The translations under genes were made by a program, and so were the position numbers. Below the pieces are notes generated by a model. It did not search any database. It had not been told where the DNA came from and was given only the letters and a program-made list of their open reading frames with translations. From Prunella strophiata (lineage: Eukaryota; Chordata; Aves; Passeriformes; Prunellidae), in contig JAZBQD010000005.1 in NCBI GenBank assembly GCA_036583965.1, forward strand, positions 1,573,314-1,637,313: 64,000 bases of DNA, in the 5' to 3' direction. Below, piece after piece: positions 12,501-27,500 of the stretch. Within the stretch, counting starts at the first letter, position 1. Every line of letters starts with the position of its first letter.

Positions 12501-15500
12501 GTGTCTTCCTCCAGCAGAATTAGGGCTAGAGGAAACAGCTCTCCAGAGTTTCCTGGGTCCATCTGAGGTACTGCAGCCTGTACGTGTTTTTATGGATGCT
12601 CAGACTGGTTGTCACTGCAGGTCAGCACTGTGTTCAGTAGGAAGATCTCAGCTGGAATTCTCCAAGGAATTAATTCTGTTTCTGTGTTTTTTATACAGTT
12701 CTGTGTTGTGCTTGTAGAATCCCAGTGCTAAGAAAGAAATAATCCTGTTGTGCAAGTGATGTTGAAGAGAAGTGGTTGTTTTATTTCCCAAACATCATCA
12801 TTTCTCTTCAGAGGCTGTTCCATGGTGTGGCATGAATTCTACTTCTGTGAAACACATGGAGTCAGCAGAGAAGTCTTGGAGAACAAATTGGAGGGCAAGG
12901 ATCCAACCCGGAGCTGTGTCCGCAGTCCTTCTCTTTCAGAGGTTTTTGCTTAATTGCAGATTTTCTATTTGGTTGTTAATCCTTTAGTTTCTCTTTCTTG
13001 GCAGAATATCTCATCTTAAATTATTACTGTCAACACGTCCTTAGCCCTTCCTGCCCCTCCACCTCCTAATTGTGAGTGCTGTCTGTGGTGCTTTGCTTTG
13101 CTGTAAAAGGCTGTGGTGTTTGCAGCTGAAAGCAGAGCCTGCTGTGAATATCATATTTTATCCAAAAGACACAAGCAGCTCCCCATTAATATTATTACAT
13201 TGACACCCTGGTTTTATAAACAGTGGAATGTTCTGTGGAATGGTTGTTATCCTGTGATTATGGCTCCATTAGGCACAGGAACAGATGGTTCCTGTCCAAG
13301 TACTTTTTATGTTGTCATTTCTAGCAGGAATAAAAGGGAATGTTGAATTTTCATCTCTTCAGTGGTGAGGCTGAAAAGGTCACACAGGCTGTGGTGGAGG
13401 AACTCATATTAAAGTGAGGTTGAGAGACCAAGCAGGAAGTGAACTAATCTATGGAATCATGGAATGGTTTGGGTTGGAAGGGCCCTTAAAGCTCATCTCA
13501 TTCCACCCTACTGCCATGGACACCTTCCACTCTCCCTGGTTGCTCCAAGTCCCTGTCCAGACTGGCCTTGAACACTTCCAGGGTGGGGAATGATGTGGAA
13601 TAGAGTGGAGCAAGACAGAGCACATAGATGCTGGAATGGGTTGTAGGTCAGTGGAGCAAGGCTGCAATTAGGGTGATCCTCAGATGGGCAAACCACCATG
13701 TTCTGTGGCATCTCCAGTTTTGGAAGAGGTGGGGTTCTCAGATGGGCAAACCACCGTGTTCTGTGGGATCTCCAGGTTTGGAAGAGCTGGGGTCCTGCAG
13801 TGATGGAAAGGGAAGGGCCTGGAAAGTCCCTGCCTTCTTCAGCAGCCTAAACAGAGGTGGAATTAGGCCACAGATGTCCAGGAGCTCTGCCAGGCTCCCA
13901 TGTGGAGCTGAAGCAGCAGCTTTGCCCATGCACCTGTGTCCATCTGTGGCCTCCATCCTGCCTTTTTCATCGGGGTGATGTGGAACTGAGCACCTCAGAG
14001 TCCCCATAAATGACTGACAGTTCCATACCCTCTGCAATTCTTACCTTGCTTTTTCAGGTCATGCATTTGTTAAGTTTTGTCTCTTTTTTTTTTTGTAGGT
14101 TTGGGGTTTTTTTCTTGGATATTTTAGAGTTGTGTATTAAATTCTGCTCTGTCCATGCCTAGAGAGAATTTAGCTGGCAGGATTTTTTCCTGTTGTGAGA
14201 ACCAGAGAGTTGAAAGCTGGGAGCCTCTCTTTTCAGTGAGTAAGTTGAAGGATTTACCTGTCTTTTTGCATAGTAATAAACCCAAACTAATTCTGAAAAA
14301 TTAAGTGCTAATGAGAAATAAGGCAATAAAGTTTAGTTTGTTATTGAAAGTAATTCTGCTTCCGCCTTGGAGGGACATTGGCTATTGCTAAGAGAAACTG
14401 CACAGTCACCTTTGCTTGGAATTTAATGCAGAATGGAAAATTAAAATATGATCTCACTCTCATTAAAATTAAGTAATTGATGTCATTCAATTACAAGATT
14501 TTTTAGGAGCTTTCGACAAATCTTTTCAGGTTGTTATTAAAACCTGACCAACCAGGCATCATTAAATTGGAGGAAATGGGGGTAGTTCTCTGTTAGGTAA
14601 CAGAGAGGTAAAGGAGCATCTCAGGAAAATCCCCAAGTGGCAAACTCAGCCCTGAGCTCCCAAAGGCAGTGTCCTTCTCCTTCATGGAGGTTCCAGCTCA
14701 GCATCACCCATTGCAGGAAATCTTTCATCTCTTGCTCTGGGCTACACACAGCTGGAGTGGCGAAGGAGACTCGGGGTTTCGTGCTGGCTTCATCATTTTC
14801 AGAGTATGAATATTTAATTTAGGCTTCTTAAGGCTTTTAGCAGAATTATCAGGCTGCTTCCTGTGGTAGTGTATGTGAGGACAACTGGAGAAAACATTTG
14901 GATTCGCTTACGGTATGGAAGTAGGGTTTATTTGTTTTGATTTATTATTGAAATACTTTTAGGAAGCTCATCTTGTTCTGTGAGTAACTTCCCCCATAAT
15001 CTTAACCAGAAAACAGAACCAGCAGTTCTTACTTTTCCAGTGCCAAGCAGTGTTTTGGTGACAATGTCCAGCTTTTAGTTGGTTAGGGCTGAAATCTGTT
15101 CATACCGCTGTTATGTGGTTAGAAGTTTATATAAATATTTCATCATTTTGGACCCATTTTTAGAATAAATTTGATCTTGGAGGGATTGCACCTTGTTAGT
15201 GCAAATACACCACGGAATTTTTGCCTGTTATTAGACATGAAGTTCTTTCTTTTCCAAATTCATGATGTTCTGGTCAAATGAACAGTGCAGGACATGAGGA
15301 CAGGTCTGGTTGCCTTTCAGCACATGAGAGCCCCTTTTGTTTGCATTCTTTTAGTTTTTGTTAAGTTGCTGACTGTGTGTTCTTAAATAATCCTGCTGAT
15401 TTCTCCATACTTCCTTCCCTCTTCAAGTGAGACATTTGAGAAATCAGTTTATTTAAATTGGAAGAGGAGATATTGCACCCTGAGAGAGGCAACGGATGGA

Positions 15501-18500
15501 AAATTCTCTGTCAGAAGTAGTTGTGGATTTGGAGATGGCTGGTGAACAAGATCTTTTTTACTTTTAGGCCTGTTTATTTTGGTTCAAGGTCCACTGGTGT
15601 CAGTGTGGAAGGGGTTTATGTCCTCCTAGTTTTGTGAAAATATATTTTGACGGTGATGTACTGATAGAAGGCAAGAAAATTCCATGTGTGAGGATGTTTG
15701 TGTTTGGAACAACAGTAATATCGGGGTGATATCACAATATCCTGCATAAGGAGGGCAGTAAATTGACTGTTCCTTCTCTTTATGGTAAAAGGATTTTTTT
15801 TTCTACTTAAAAAGGCCACTTTGCACCAAAAACTGAATGTCATTCATTTTAAAGAACTATTAACATGCTTTATTAATTAGGAGGAATGGGTGTGCTGGGA
15901 GAAGAGTCTATTCTCCCCTGAAGCAGCCAAGTTCAGTGACTTTGGGGTGGGTTTGCAAAGTGCAGCTGGGTTGTTGGGTTCTCTTTTCTCTCAAGTTTGG
16001 CTGGTTATTTTGATCTTCCACACAGCTTAAAGGCTTTCACATGAGCAGGATCTTGCCACATCCTGCTCTGCAGCAGGAACAAAGCTCTGCTGGAGCAGGC
16101 GTTGACTCTGCCCAAAGAGCCCTGAACAGAAGTCGCCCCTCGCGTGATCCTTCTTGTAAAGAGCGTTGTAGCTGACAGGATAATGGGGTTTTTTAGGCCT
16201 GCTGGTGACGTGCCAACAGGGTTTCCTTAGCTGTGCCATTCTTTAAGGAGCCGTGGATGCTGATGTAAACACAACTGAAAGCTTCACACAGACCAGACTG
16301 AGCGCAGGGCCTGGAATCTGCTGCTCATGCCATGCTGTGCAGGACATTTTTCTTCTGCTCTGTCTATTTAAATCTGCTTTCCCAGGCTCGTAGCCAGCTT
16401 GAATGAGTTGTGCTGTAGAGTGCAGGAAAGCTGGCCTGGTGGCTGCGTGGAAGAGCTGTCCTGCTCCATGGGGCAGCCTCCCATTCCCAGGATACAGACT
16501 CCTGTTTGGGATGGGGGTGTGCAGGGCAGGTTTAAGGCTCTTGAACAAGGTGTTTTGGTTCTCACTAGTCAGGCTTGAAGGGAATGAGTAGGAAACCTCT
16601 GTGCTGCTCCTGGAGCTGCTGCTGCCTCCGTCAGGAACGCGTTGGGAACTTGGTGGGAGTCTCCGCCAGTCAAATTACAGGTGTCGCACACTAATTGGAG
16701 GCTGGTAAAAGTTTAATAATTGTATTGCTTTGCCTTTAAGTAGTGGGATCCTGCTCTGGTGACTAATCCTGTTTAATAGTGACTGTCCTCGAGTGAGCAC
16801 TTGGGAGTGCAGTGACTCGGGGTTCTGTTCCAGATTTCAGTGCTTTGGGAGAAACAACGTATTTTCTCTCTTGAGCAGCCACCACTTTGTCTGCTGCTTT
16901 TTCTATGGAATGGGAGTAACATCCTTATGAATACACACTTGGTACTGGCTCCTAGGGAAAAGCAGGGCAGGGAGGGTGTGGGATATGTGTCTCACCTCTT
17001 GATTTTTGAGAGATGCATTCCTGCGATCGATTGTTCACTGTGCTTGGTTGGTTCTATTTTTTAGTTGGGTTTTGTTTGAGGAGGAGGGATCTTCTAAGTG
17101 CCAGTGCCTCCATCAAGTTCTCTTTCTTTGTTTCATCATGCATAATCATGGACCTCATCACTGTGACTTGGAATAGCATTATCCCATCTGGAAATACATA
17201 ATTACTGTGCAGGGTGAGGTGCCAACTGGGTTAGGTTCTGTGCTGTGTTTAAGGGCAGGTCAGAGTTGCTGAATACTTGGTGTGAGCAGCTGTGTTTGAT
17301 CACTAGATAAGACAATAATTGCTCTTAATTTCTTTCTTCTCCCCTCCTTGCATCTTATTCAAGAATCTAGGATTTACTTAGGAAAAGTAACTTCAGGTCC
17401 AGCTGGAGTGAAGTGGGCTGTGTATCCAAACTGATTTTTAGTATGGTTGGATAAGGTGTTGCTGTGGAGGCAGGATGGGAGGAGAGTTACCAGCAAGGAG
17501 TCTCTGTGGCACTTGGCTTATGTTAAAAACTGAAGCCAAGAGAATTATTAAATATTGACATCTGAGAGCCAAGAAAAGGTGGCTGACAGGAGTCACACAC
17601 AGGATCAAAACCCACAGTAACTTCTGTTTTAATCTCTTTGGGTGCCAGCATAGTTTTGTCATTGTTTTAATTCCTGGGTTAAAACCAGGCTTGATTTGGA
17701 AAATCATCTGTCCACACTTGTGTATCCCTTGTAGAAAGTGCAGACTGCCAGAACAGGCAGAGTTTGTGTGTAATCTCTTGTTGGGCTGGACAGGCAACTC
17801 CTGGGAGAGTGTTATCAGCACTCCCAGCTCAAACAGTCCAGTGTGTACCTGGAGGGTGACAATGCTCTACCTGCCTCAATCAAGTGCTGAATCACAGGGC
17901 TGTCACAGTTTAGTCATTTCCTGGGGAACTTTGCTTTTCAGTCTGGTGGGAGAGTGCGAGGTCTGCACTTGCACCGGGGATTGAATACTTGGGAATTTCT
18001 GCTGGTGTCTGTGAGCAGGAGGTTAGTCAGCAAAAAGAATTATTCAGGGCAGAATCACTTCAGCTGGGTTATTTAATACCCTGGGAGTTGTCTTGTTTTA
18101 CTCAGCTCAGCTGGTTCTTGTGTGACACTGTCTGTGTCCCCTCCTGCAGATTGTTCTGGTGCAGGGCTGGTGCTAAAACCCTGCAGTGCTCCTGCCTCTC
18201 CACTCACATGGTTCTCACTGACTGCATATTAAAAATGATGAGAACATTTCTCCTGAACAGATTTTGTAAAATCCTCCTTGTGACAAAGCCTTGGGTTTGT
18301 TGCATTCAGGAGGGAAAATGCATTTTCCCCAAATGACAAGTTGTAGCTATTTAAAGGATTTTTACTTTTTTCCCTAGGATGGGGTTACATGCAAGATTTT
18401 TTATTCATATATGGGATTCAACTGTTTATGTGCATGTGCTGCACATAAATTTTATGGGCACTGTAACATTTATATGGCTGCACTTCACAATAGAATATCT

Positions 18501-21500
18501 CATATAAAGTTGACTTTGGTGATTGGATTTTGTAGGTGTTGGTTGGAGGCAGTTGAGCAGAGTCTGTGTTTCACATTATCAGGGCTAACACAAGTGATGG
18601 AGTTGAAGGTTTTAAGAGTTTATCTTCAAGAGTCTTTGGAGCCTTTTTTTAAAACATTTTACCTTTTGGAAAGGTAGATGTTAGCTGTGCATTGGCAGCA
18701 TGATTTGTGTGGCTGATCACAGAATCCCAGAATCACCAAGGCTGGAAAAGCCCTTCAAGGTCATAGAATCCAACCTGTGACTGATCCCCACCTTGTCCCC
18801 AGCCCAGAGCACTCAGTGCCACGTCCAGTTATTTTGTGGGGACTCCAAACCTCCCTGGGCAGCCCCTTTCAGTGTTTAACTGCCCTTTCCATGAAGAAAT
18901 TCCTCCTGATGCACAAGTGCATTTTGCATCCCGTTGTTCCCGCTGAGGATCTGAAAGGCAAAGTCTTTCTGCCTCTTTAGTTCTTATGTAGAGGTGAAGA
19001 AGAGGTCGTTTGACCAATGTACCTGAGGAAGTCCTTTAAATAAACTTTAAATAGAGATACCAGGACATGGTGATGCTGTGTGAGCCACACACAGTCACAG
19101 TGAGCATGTTCTCATGTCTGCTGTGAGAGAAGAATCAACCAGAGCACAGTTACACCCACGAGAGGCTCCTTTATTCCCAGTCCTAGCTCCCAAAGCCCCT
19201 GAGAACTCATTTTGCTGACCCTGGGTAATGCTAGTTTCAGCAGAAATGCCCATGATAAGTTACCAGATTTGTCTTTGTGTGGGGGAGGCAGGGCCTGTGG
19301 CTGAGATTGATCTGGTGGCACCTCCTTGTCACTGATGCCCCCAGCCCAGGTGTACAGGGGGCACTGAGCCCTGTCCTTAGCTCACCCACTTGGTGATGCA
19401 TCACATATGGCCTGGAAGATTACAGCTGGAAATACACAGCCCAGACGGGTGAGCCGAGGACACTGGATCTGCTGCAACTCGGAAATGCTGCTGGAAGATA
19501 AAGAGATTCTTTGGTATAGTTTCAGGAGTTGGATTTACTGCTCAAAGTTAAAACAACAAAAAAAAAACCCCTTAAGGTTTATGGCACCCAGTGAGTGACT
19601 TGGGGTGAAGAGCACCTTGTGACCTGGAATGACCCAGACCTTGAACACAGGGCAGCCATGCCACAGCAACCTCATCTTCAATGGAATTCTTTTGAAATAA
19701 TAAATGTTGAGATTAAAATAGTTTTAATTTGGTGAAACAACACTCCTAAGCCTTTAGAGAAGGGTTTTGGAACAGTAGAACAGAGCCCCCACAGTGCTGC
19801 GGCCAAGTCGGCTTGTTCTGTGTGTGTAAATTAATCTGGAGCTGATCTGTCTGTGAAACTTTTAACACCAAAGCTGTAGCAGTTTAATGCTTGTGCCCAA
19901 CAAACACAGCTTTGTGAGCCCTGCTGGGTTTTCAGTGCCCTATTCAGGCTCCTACTGGGAATACAATGCTGCTGTTAAAGGGAAACCACAGAGCCCAAAC
20001 CTGTGCTGGCTGTTTGGTGACAAGTACAGTGAGTAAGGTGTTATTTCTCTCAAGAAATCACAGTTTTACTGGAAGACTGTTAGTTCACAGACCTTGCTAA
20101 TATCTCCAAGAAGGAAACCTGATATACAGCTTCACCCAAAGGAAGGAGGAGGGAATCTTTGAAGCTGCATCATCATTTGGCCTCAAACAGAACAAGGCAG
20201 TTGTCTAAACTTGTTTCAAATGTAGTTTTTGTGCTGCAGTTGTAGCTAAGAGTGGTAGGAGGAGTTTAAGGCCATTGCACAGGTACAGTCTATTTGAGCA
20301 CACAGCCTTAGAAAAAAAGGTTTAAATGTTTTTAGTCTTGCTGAAGCCTGAAATTGAGGATGTCTCAGTTTTAACCCTTGGCAAAACCATTTGGAACAGT
20401 GTGGGATGTCTAGAAGTTGCCAGTTCTCCAGGAAAATCACAGAAACCCAGACTGCTTGAGTTGGAAGGGAACTTAAAGCCCATCCAGTGCCACCCCCTGC
20501 CATGGCAGGGACACTTTTCTACTATCCCAGGTGGCTCCAAGTCCCATCCAGCCTGGCTTTGGACACTTCCAGGGATGGAGCTGCCACAGCTCCTCTGGAC
20601 AACCTGTGCCAGGCCCTCCCCACCCTCACAAGGAGGAATTTCTTCTTTAAGAAAGGTGGGAACCAGTTCAAAGTGCATAAATGAGTGATGACAACATTCC
20701 TTACTAAGTGCTAGCTTCATGTTGTGCCCATTTTTTGCCAGGCCACAAGTGCACTTAGTCCTTACTTTGGATTTCTCACATGTCCTACCTGCCACTCCAG
20801 TCACACGTGAAAGGCCTTATCTGGAGGTGACATGTAGCAAAAGAACATTCTGGACTTTCAGCAGCACTTCTGGTCCTCATTGTCTCGATGTTGGTACTCC
20901 AGACTCAAGCCCTGCAGACCCAGACTGTGTTCTGCTCTTTCAGAGCAGGTTTGAGATGATAAAACCACAGGGAGATGTTGCCTGTCCTGTGCCTGGACAT
21001 CAACAGGGGAGCAGGCAAGAAAGGCCAAGTCACCAGGTCATTCATAGGGGTGAGACCTGAAATCCAGATGAATCACTGATAATGGAATCATTTAAATTAT
21101 TTTTGTTACAATCTTGTCATGTTTGCTTTTAGTAGAATAGCTGCCTGTGTTTTGGGGCTAATGGAAGTACCAGAAGCACCACCAGGATTCCTGGGTAGCA
21201 CAACCTGTTGGAAACATCAATAGATTTTTTTTTTTTAAAGCATACAAACATTTTTTTAAATGCACACAAACTGCTTTCCAATTGGAATCTTTTCCTTGCT
21301 GCAGCCCAGTGTTTGGAGGCTTTGTTGGGGAGATGCTGTGCCCTACGTGATCATTTTCCTTAATTTCTCCACTGTAGTAATTATGGTTTTGTTAGACAGT
21401 AAATGATTCAGTGTTCTCATTCCATGGGGGAAGGGGAGCAGGGATGTTGAAAGAGGAGCATTGTCTGAGCTAGCAGGATTAGCGGGTGTTACCACCTTGC

Positions 21501-24500
21501 ACTGATTGAGCACCACTGGTTAGAACAGATCATCAGCGCTAATTGCTGAAAAGCAGCCTGGCGTCACCGGGTGGGGAGTGAGGCTCCCGGGGCTTCTCTG
21601 GGGCAGGATTTGAATACAGGTGTGACATCCAGGCTGGTCAGGTGGCCTTTCCTGGGTGCTGTCATTGCAAGCTCATCCTTTCCCTTGCACTCCCAATGAT
21701 CAGAGCATTCCAGTTGGATTTGTGCGATCGATTCTATATTTTCTCCCAAGAAATCAGAGGACTCAGGTGATGATTGTAGGTGTGGTGGGGTTTTTTTATA
21801 CCTGGTCTGTTCCAGAGCACTGGCTGCCTGGGGAAGCTGAAGATGTCACTGCACTGGAGCTGTTGCTGCAGCAGAGGTGGCAGGAAGGAAGAAGAGCCTC
21901 TTCCTCCAGCACAGCAACAGCTCAGCTCGCTCTCATCTCTCCTCTAAAACCCCTAAAGCTGCTTCCCTTTGAGCAGAACCCCATTTCCTGGGCAGGGCCT
22001 CAGCCTGCGGAGGCTCAGCCTCAGCTCACTGCGGATATGGATAAATACAGAGTGAACGGAACAGAAATGGGTGGTGGCTGGGAGGGAGCCAGGAGAGTCT
22101 CAACACTGTTTGTGTTTTAATTTCTTCCTTGGGAATGAGAAAACACCATTTTATAGCAAAATTATCAGCTCTCATTTGCTTTGCTGGTGTTTCTTTGTGG
22201 TGCCCTGTCTTACATCTGCCTGGAGAGGGCTTGGGGTTCTCAGGGTGGATTTTGAGCTCTCTGGGAGAATTCAGCACCCCAAGTGTCACAGAGTGTTTTA
22301 TTTGTGGAAGGGGGTTAATGATTGACCAGGTTTATGTCAGAGGAGTGAATGGTTCCAGAGTTTGCAGCTCTGTTGTCGTGGTGCTCTTCCTGTGGCTGTA
22401 ATTTATGATACTTCATGAGGAAGTCCATGTTTGTGTCCAGATCTCACCATTTCCATTTCCTCTACATCAGCAGAAAAGGAATAGGGTGAAAGAAAACTTC
22501 CCCCTTAGTGATTCTTTTGTGTCTGTGTCAGTGGATTGGTACTAAATTTGGACTCTGCATGACCAGAAAAGAGGTTTTATTCAATAATTTAATTCCACCT
22601 GTGCCGTGTGTCAAAGGCACACTTGTTCCCAAGGCTGGCTGTGCCAATTTGGTTGTGACAGTTGTGGTTGCAGTAATCAAATCACCACAGTCTGTGAGGT
22701 GACTACACCTGCCACCCATGCCTGCACATGAGGTTTTTCCTGAGAGGACAATCCCTGGGCCTTGCTGGAGCTTTATTTCAGGTTATTGTGGTTTGGTTCA
22801 CACCTGTGTGGCTGGTGCTCTGGAAAGAGCTCGGATTTATCTCCTTCCCCAAACTTTTCAGTCCCTGCTGCCCAGTTCCACTTCAGTAGGACTGGTCTCA
22901 AAATTGAGGCTTTACATTTTCAAATCCTGTGCAGGTGTTTGAGACTGTCAATCTGTTTGTCAAAATAATGGTTGATCTATTTTTTTATGTTGTAACAACA
23001 TAAAAATTCAGATGGAATTGGAAATTCAGCACTAGGAAGACAGAGAACTGCCAGGGAGTTCCAGGAATCTATCAGCTTTATTGTATTTATTGCTTGAATT
23101 TTTCTCCTTGGAACTTCCCTGCTTTTGCCAAATAGCATTAGGCTTTATTTTTTTATTGGCTTATGCTCAGAGAATCCTTTTTACAACAACAATATCAACG
23201 ATGTACACCACATGACAGTTGAGGTTGCAGAAGGTGTTGTGGCCTGAGTTAGCTTCTTGTTTCTCAGTAGGATCTCACCTTGGTTTCAGATTTCCAAATC
23301 AAACCCAGGAACCATTCTGCTTCCATTCCAGTGTGGATGGATTTGTTTTATTGGTGGGATATTAGTGTGGAACAAGTAACTAGAGAGAGTTCTTTGCTTC
23401 CCAGCATGTGAAACAGAATGGGGTGCTGGTACTACTTAAAGTTCTGCTATTTGTTCATAATGTACTCACATTATTTGTATGTGTTGTATTCCTTAGTAAC
23501 TCCAACAATTTTCTGTGGCAAATATTTCATTATATGTAGCGTGTAACCACCAATGTGAAGAGTACAATTAAATCTTGTGGAGAAATTAATCACAGAATAA
23601 CAAGCTCTGAACAAACCTGTGGGTTGGCTTATAAGGAGAAATCCCTCCCTTCTCTGTGTACCTGTGTTTTCCTGCAGTGTCCATCCCCTGGCTCCCTGTG
23701 CCTCCCAAATGGACAAGAGTGTTCTGGCCAGGCCAAAGGGTCACCTTGTCCTGGGGGCTACCAGGGCCAGTGTCACTGGCCAGGCAAGGGAGGGGATGGT
23801 CATGCTCTGCTCTGGGCTGGCCTCACCTCTGTCAAAAACATCTGAAGCTGTTGGAGAGGGTCCAAAGCAGGGACAAGGGGATGGGGGAGGGTCTGGAGGA
23901 GTGGCTGAGGGCTCTGGGTCTGTTCTGCTGGAGAAGAGACTGAGGGGAGACTCACTGGGGGCTGCAGATTCATCCTGAGGGGCAGCTCTGATCTCTGCTC
24001 CCTGTGACAGGGACAGGACACGAGGGAACCACTGCAGCTCTGTCAGGGGAGGGTTATCAGAAGATTCTTCTCCCAGAGGGTGCTGGGCACTGCCCAGGCT
24101 CCCCAGAGAATGGGCACGGCCCCGAGGCTGCCAGAGCTCCAGGAGTGTTTGGACAACACTGTGAGGCACAGGGTGGGATTGTTGGGGTGTCTGTGCAGGG
24201 CCAGGGGTTAGACTGGATGATCCCTGTGGGTCTCTTCCAACTCAGGACATTCCATGATTCTGTGAAAACTGCCTCTAAAGGTGGAGACAAAGCTGGTGGG
24301 TTTTGAAGCCCCTGCAGTCACTCAGCACATGGTCCTTGGGCACAGGGGAGCTCAGCTGGACGTGTCCCTCTCCCTGCACGTACCTGTCCAGGGAGCAGGG
24401 TGTCACCTGAGCTCTGCATTGCAACCAGGCACTGCAGTTACTGCTTTGCTTGGCATTTCAGTGCATTGTGGACATTCTCCTTTTCAGCTGCTGGATTTGT

Positions 24501-27500
24501 TTGGACTTGTTGGGCCCTGACTCAAACATAGTGTTGGAGGAGTGAGATAAAATTCTGTGTGCAGATGCACACCCTGCCTTTAGCAGCACGACTCAGAGAG
24601 GGATGGAATCATGGAATGGTTTGGGTTGGAAGAGACCTTAAAGCTCATCCTGTTCCACCCCCTGCCATGGACACTTTCCACTATCCCAGATTGCTCCAAG
24701 CCCTGCCAGCCTGGCCTTGGACACTTCCAGAAACTGGGCAGCCCCAGTTTCTCTGGGCACCCTGTGCCAGGGCCTCAGCACCCTCACAGGGAGGAATTTC
24801 TCCCCAATATCTTATCTAAGCCTCTGTCAATCTGAAGCCATTGAGTCCCACTCCAGCTCTGAAACTCCTGGTCTTGGTGTTTCGTGTGCCACTGGCATTT
24901 GAGTGCCCATAACTAAGGAGTGGAGTCCATTCCCTTTCCAGGCATTTCACAAATCACCTTTGGAACCAAACTGGGCACTTAGCACCAATGTTTTAGCAGA
25001 CACTGGTGGTGTTGGGAGGCTTAGAGCCTGAAGCCTGTAATCCCCTTTTGTGGTGTGGAGGGGACTGGCAGGAGGATCCTGTTCAGGGCAAACTCCGCAG
25101 CTGGAGCTGCTCTGGGGCTGAGGCTGCTCCCTCTCTGTTCAGGCTTACAGCAAAGAAAACATCCTGTTTGTGATCACTTACTCCTTGTCATCGTGTAACT
25201 GTGGCTTGATTTTAGCTTGATACCAAATAATACTGTTTTCTTAGTGCTGTGTGTTTGATGGCTCCCCATCTCTGGGAGATGGGAGGTTTTGAGTGCCAGG
25301 CAGGCTATGAAGAGGCTTGAAACGCTGCAGGGCTGTTTGTTTTAATCCCTCCAAGGTTCCAGTCTTTCTTGTGGTTCTGATGTAATGTGAGAAATTAAAA
25401 CAAAAGACAGCGGCCAGATGGTGCATCTCCAGGATCAGACAGATTAGTTTTTTAAAAGAGGGAAAAGTTTACAAATGCTTATTCTGGTCTCTAGAGCAAT
25501 CACTCTAATAATAATCACTCCAGAGGGGATTCTCCCCCTCTGCTCTGCTCTTGTGACAGCCCACCTGGAGTCCTCTGTCCAGTTCTGGGCCCCCACCATA
25601 AGAAGGATGTGGAGCTGTTGGAGCAAGTCCAGAGGAGGCCACGAGGTTGATGAAAAAGGGGCTGGAGCACCTCCCTTATGGAGACAGGCTGGGAGACCTG
25701 GGAATGCTCAGCATGGAGAGGAGAAGGTGGTGTGGAGACTTCACAGCACCTTCCAGTGTCTGAAAGGGCTGCAGGGAAGTTGGAGAAGGACAATTCATCA
25801 GGAACTGCAATGATAGGACAGGGGAAATGGGTTCAGACTGAAAGAGGGGAAATTTAATTTACATATATGGAAGAAATTCCTCCCTGTGAGGGTGGTGAGG
25901 CACTGGCACCTGGATCATGTCCACCCTTGCCTCAGTTTTTGGAGATCCCCTAAGCAGCTGCTGGAGTGGACTCACTTTGTTTGCTGTTTGATTAGTTGAA
26001 GATGAGGCTCTGAGTTTGCACTTCCCCTTCACCCTTTTGGTTGGGAATTATCCCACTTTGTTCGCATAAGTTGTTTTGTGGTTACAGAATATTTTCATGC
26101 ACTCCCAGTTTCCCTTTTTAGTTTTTCACTGCTTTGATATTCCATTTAGATAGCTGCTGTGATCCAAGTTATTGCATTTAAATAGTGGATAGTGTAGGTC
26201 TCTGATCCCAAGGGAAACTGCAGAAGTTCTGTAATAGGGAGCTTTGAAATCTTAATGTGCTCGGATTTATTGAGTTTCAGGTTTTCTTCAGCTATGTTCA
26301 GGTGAAACCTTCATGGCAAAGAAGCAAGCAGACCTCAAATTGCAAAATTCCAATGTGATTAAATGAGGTTTCTTTGCTTGTTTTTAGGGGACATCACACA
26401 GAAGGGGTATGAGAAGAAGAGAGCAAAGCTGCTGGCTCCGTATGTTCCACAAACCCAAGGTAGGTCCTGCTTTGGCTGGAATCACTTCCTTGGTTCTTGG
26501 GAACTCTAGGACTCTGGATCAGTCATGAATGTCCTCAAGAACCATTCTGGAAACATCCTCCAAAATGTCTGTGCTGTGTCCTTCAGCCATCTTAATGCCT
26601 TGTTGGAGAAACATTAGGATTTTTATAATTTGTTGCTTTATTTTGCCAGAGTAGCTGAAGTCACCTCCTTTGGGTACAATTGTTTCATTTGGTTCAGAGA
26701 TCCAGAGCAGCTCAGCTGGTTGTATGTGGGTTAATTACATATAATTGTAAACTGAAGGACATGGCTGAATGTGTGTAATCATTATTTTGGGGCTTACCCA
26801 GAATAATTGTTACTGATATGCTGAGATGTTCAGCCATTAAAAACTGATGTGCCTGGTTCTGATTTCAGGCAGTGACTGGATATGACAGGGAGTCCTGAAT
26901 GGACCTACTGGAATTTACTGAGCCTGGTCTACTGCCAAAAAAAAATTGATAAAGAGTAAAAGCTCAAAGTGCATTTATTGCCCATCAACACCACGGGACT
27001 GGGGGGGAAATGACAGCAGCTCCCTTCAGGCACTTGATGGGGGAAAATAAAGTTGTCATGTGGCAACTTCCTGACTCTCCTACCCCAAACCACTGCCTGG
27101 TTCCTGCTCTCCAGCTGGTTCTCAGGTTGGATTTGGTTATTTATTCATCTCAAGGTAGGGCTGGTTCCCTTGTTTGAGATTGGGTTTTATACAGTGTATT
27201 CTGTCTGAGCCACTTGCTGAAGGGAGCAAGGCGAGCAAAAATGTAATTTAGCCTTCAAAATGGAGATTTTGTTGCAAACAGCTCTCCAAGTGCTGAGGAC
27301 TCCCTGGAGCAGGATATGATGGGAATCTCAGCAACTTGGTTGTTGCCTATTTATCAAGTCTATTTCTGTTACTTAAAAAAACCAAAAACTAATATACACA
27401 TGACTAATCCCTCTTGATAAGTAGGTATTTGTTGAGCAGGTTTTACAGTCCTCAGGCTAGCATTTGTTCCAGTGGAGATGTCGAGCCTGAGGAGGAAATG

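Larger units (their letters stand above)
133..26387 (+). other. DIP2B: Intron 1 (26.3 kb), no gene seen
   Basis: No reading frame in this stretch has splice structure, length or sequence that I recognise. It holds at least six CR1 LINE fragments (listed separately), a (GTT)n tract near 668, a 58-bp tandem duplication near 13.7 kb, and several AT-rich unique stretches that might be conserved regulatory elements. I saw no tRNA- or rRNA-like sequence. Confidence 0.8.

Noticed and set aside
133..26387. Many short frames of 60-160 codons in intron 1
   Set aside because: None has a recognisable domain or splice partner. Several of the longer ones lie inside CR1 fragments, such as those near 20.4, 23.8 and 25.6 kb.
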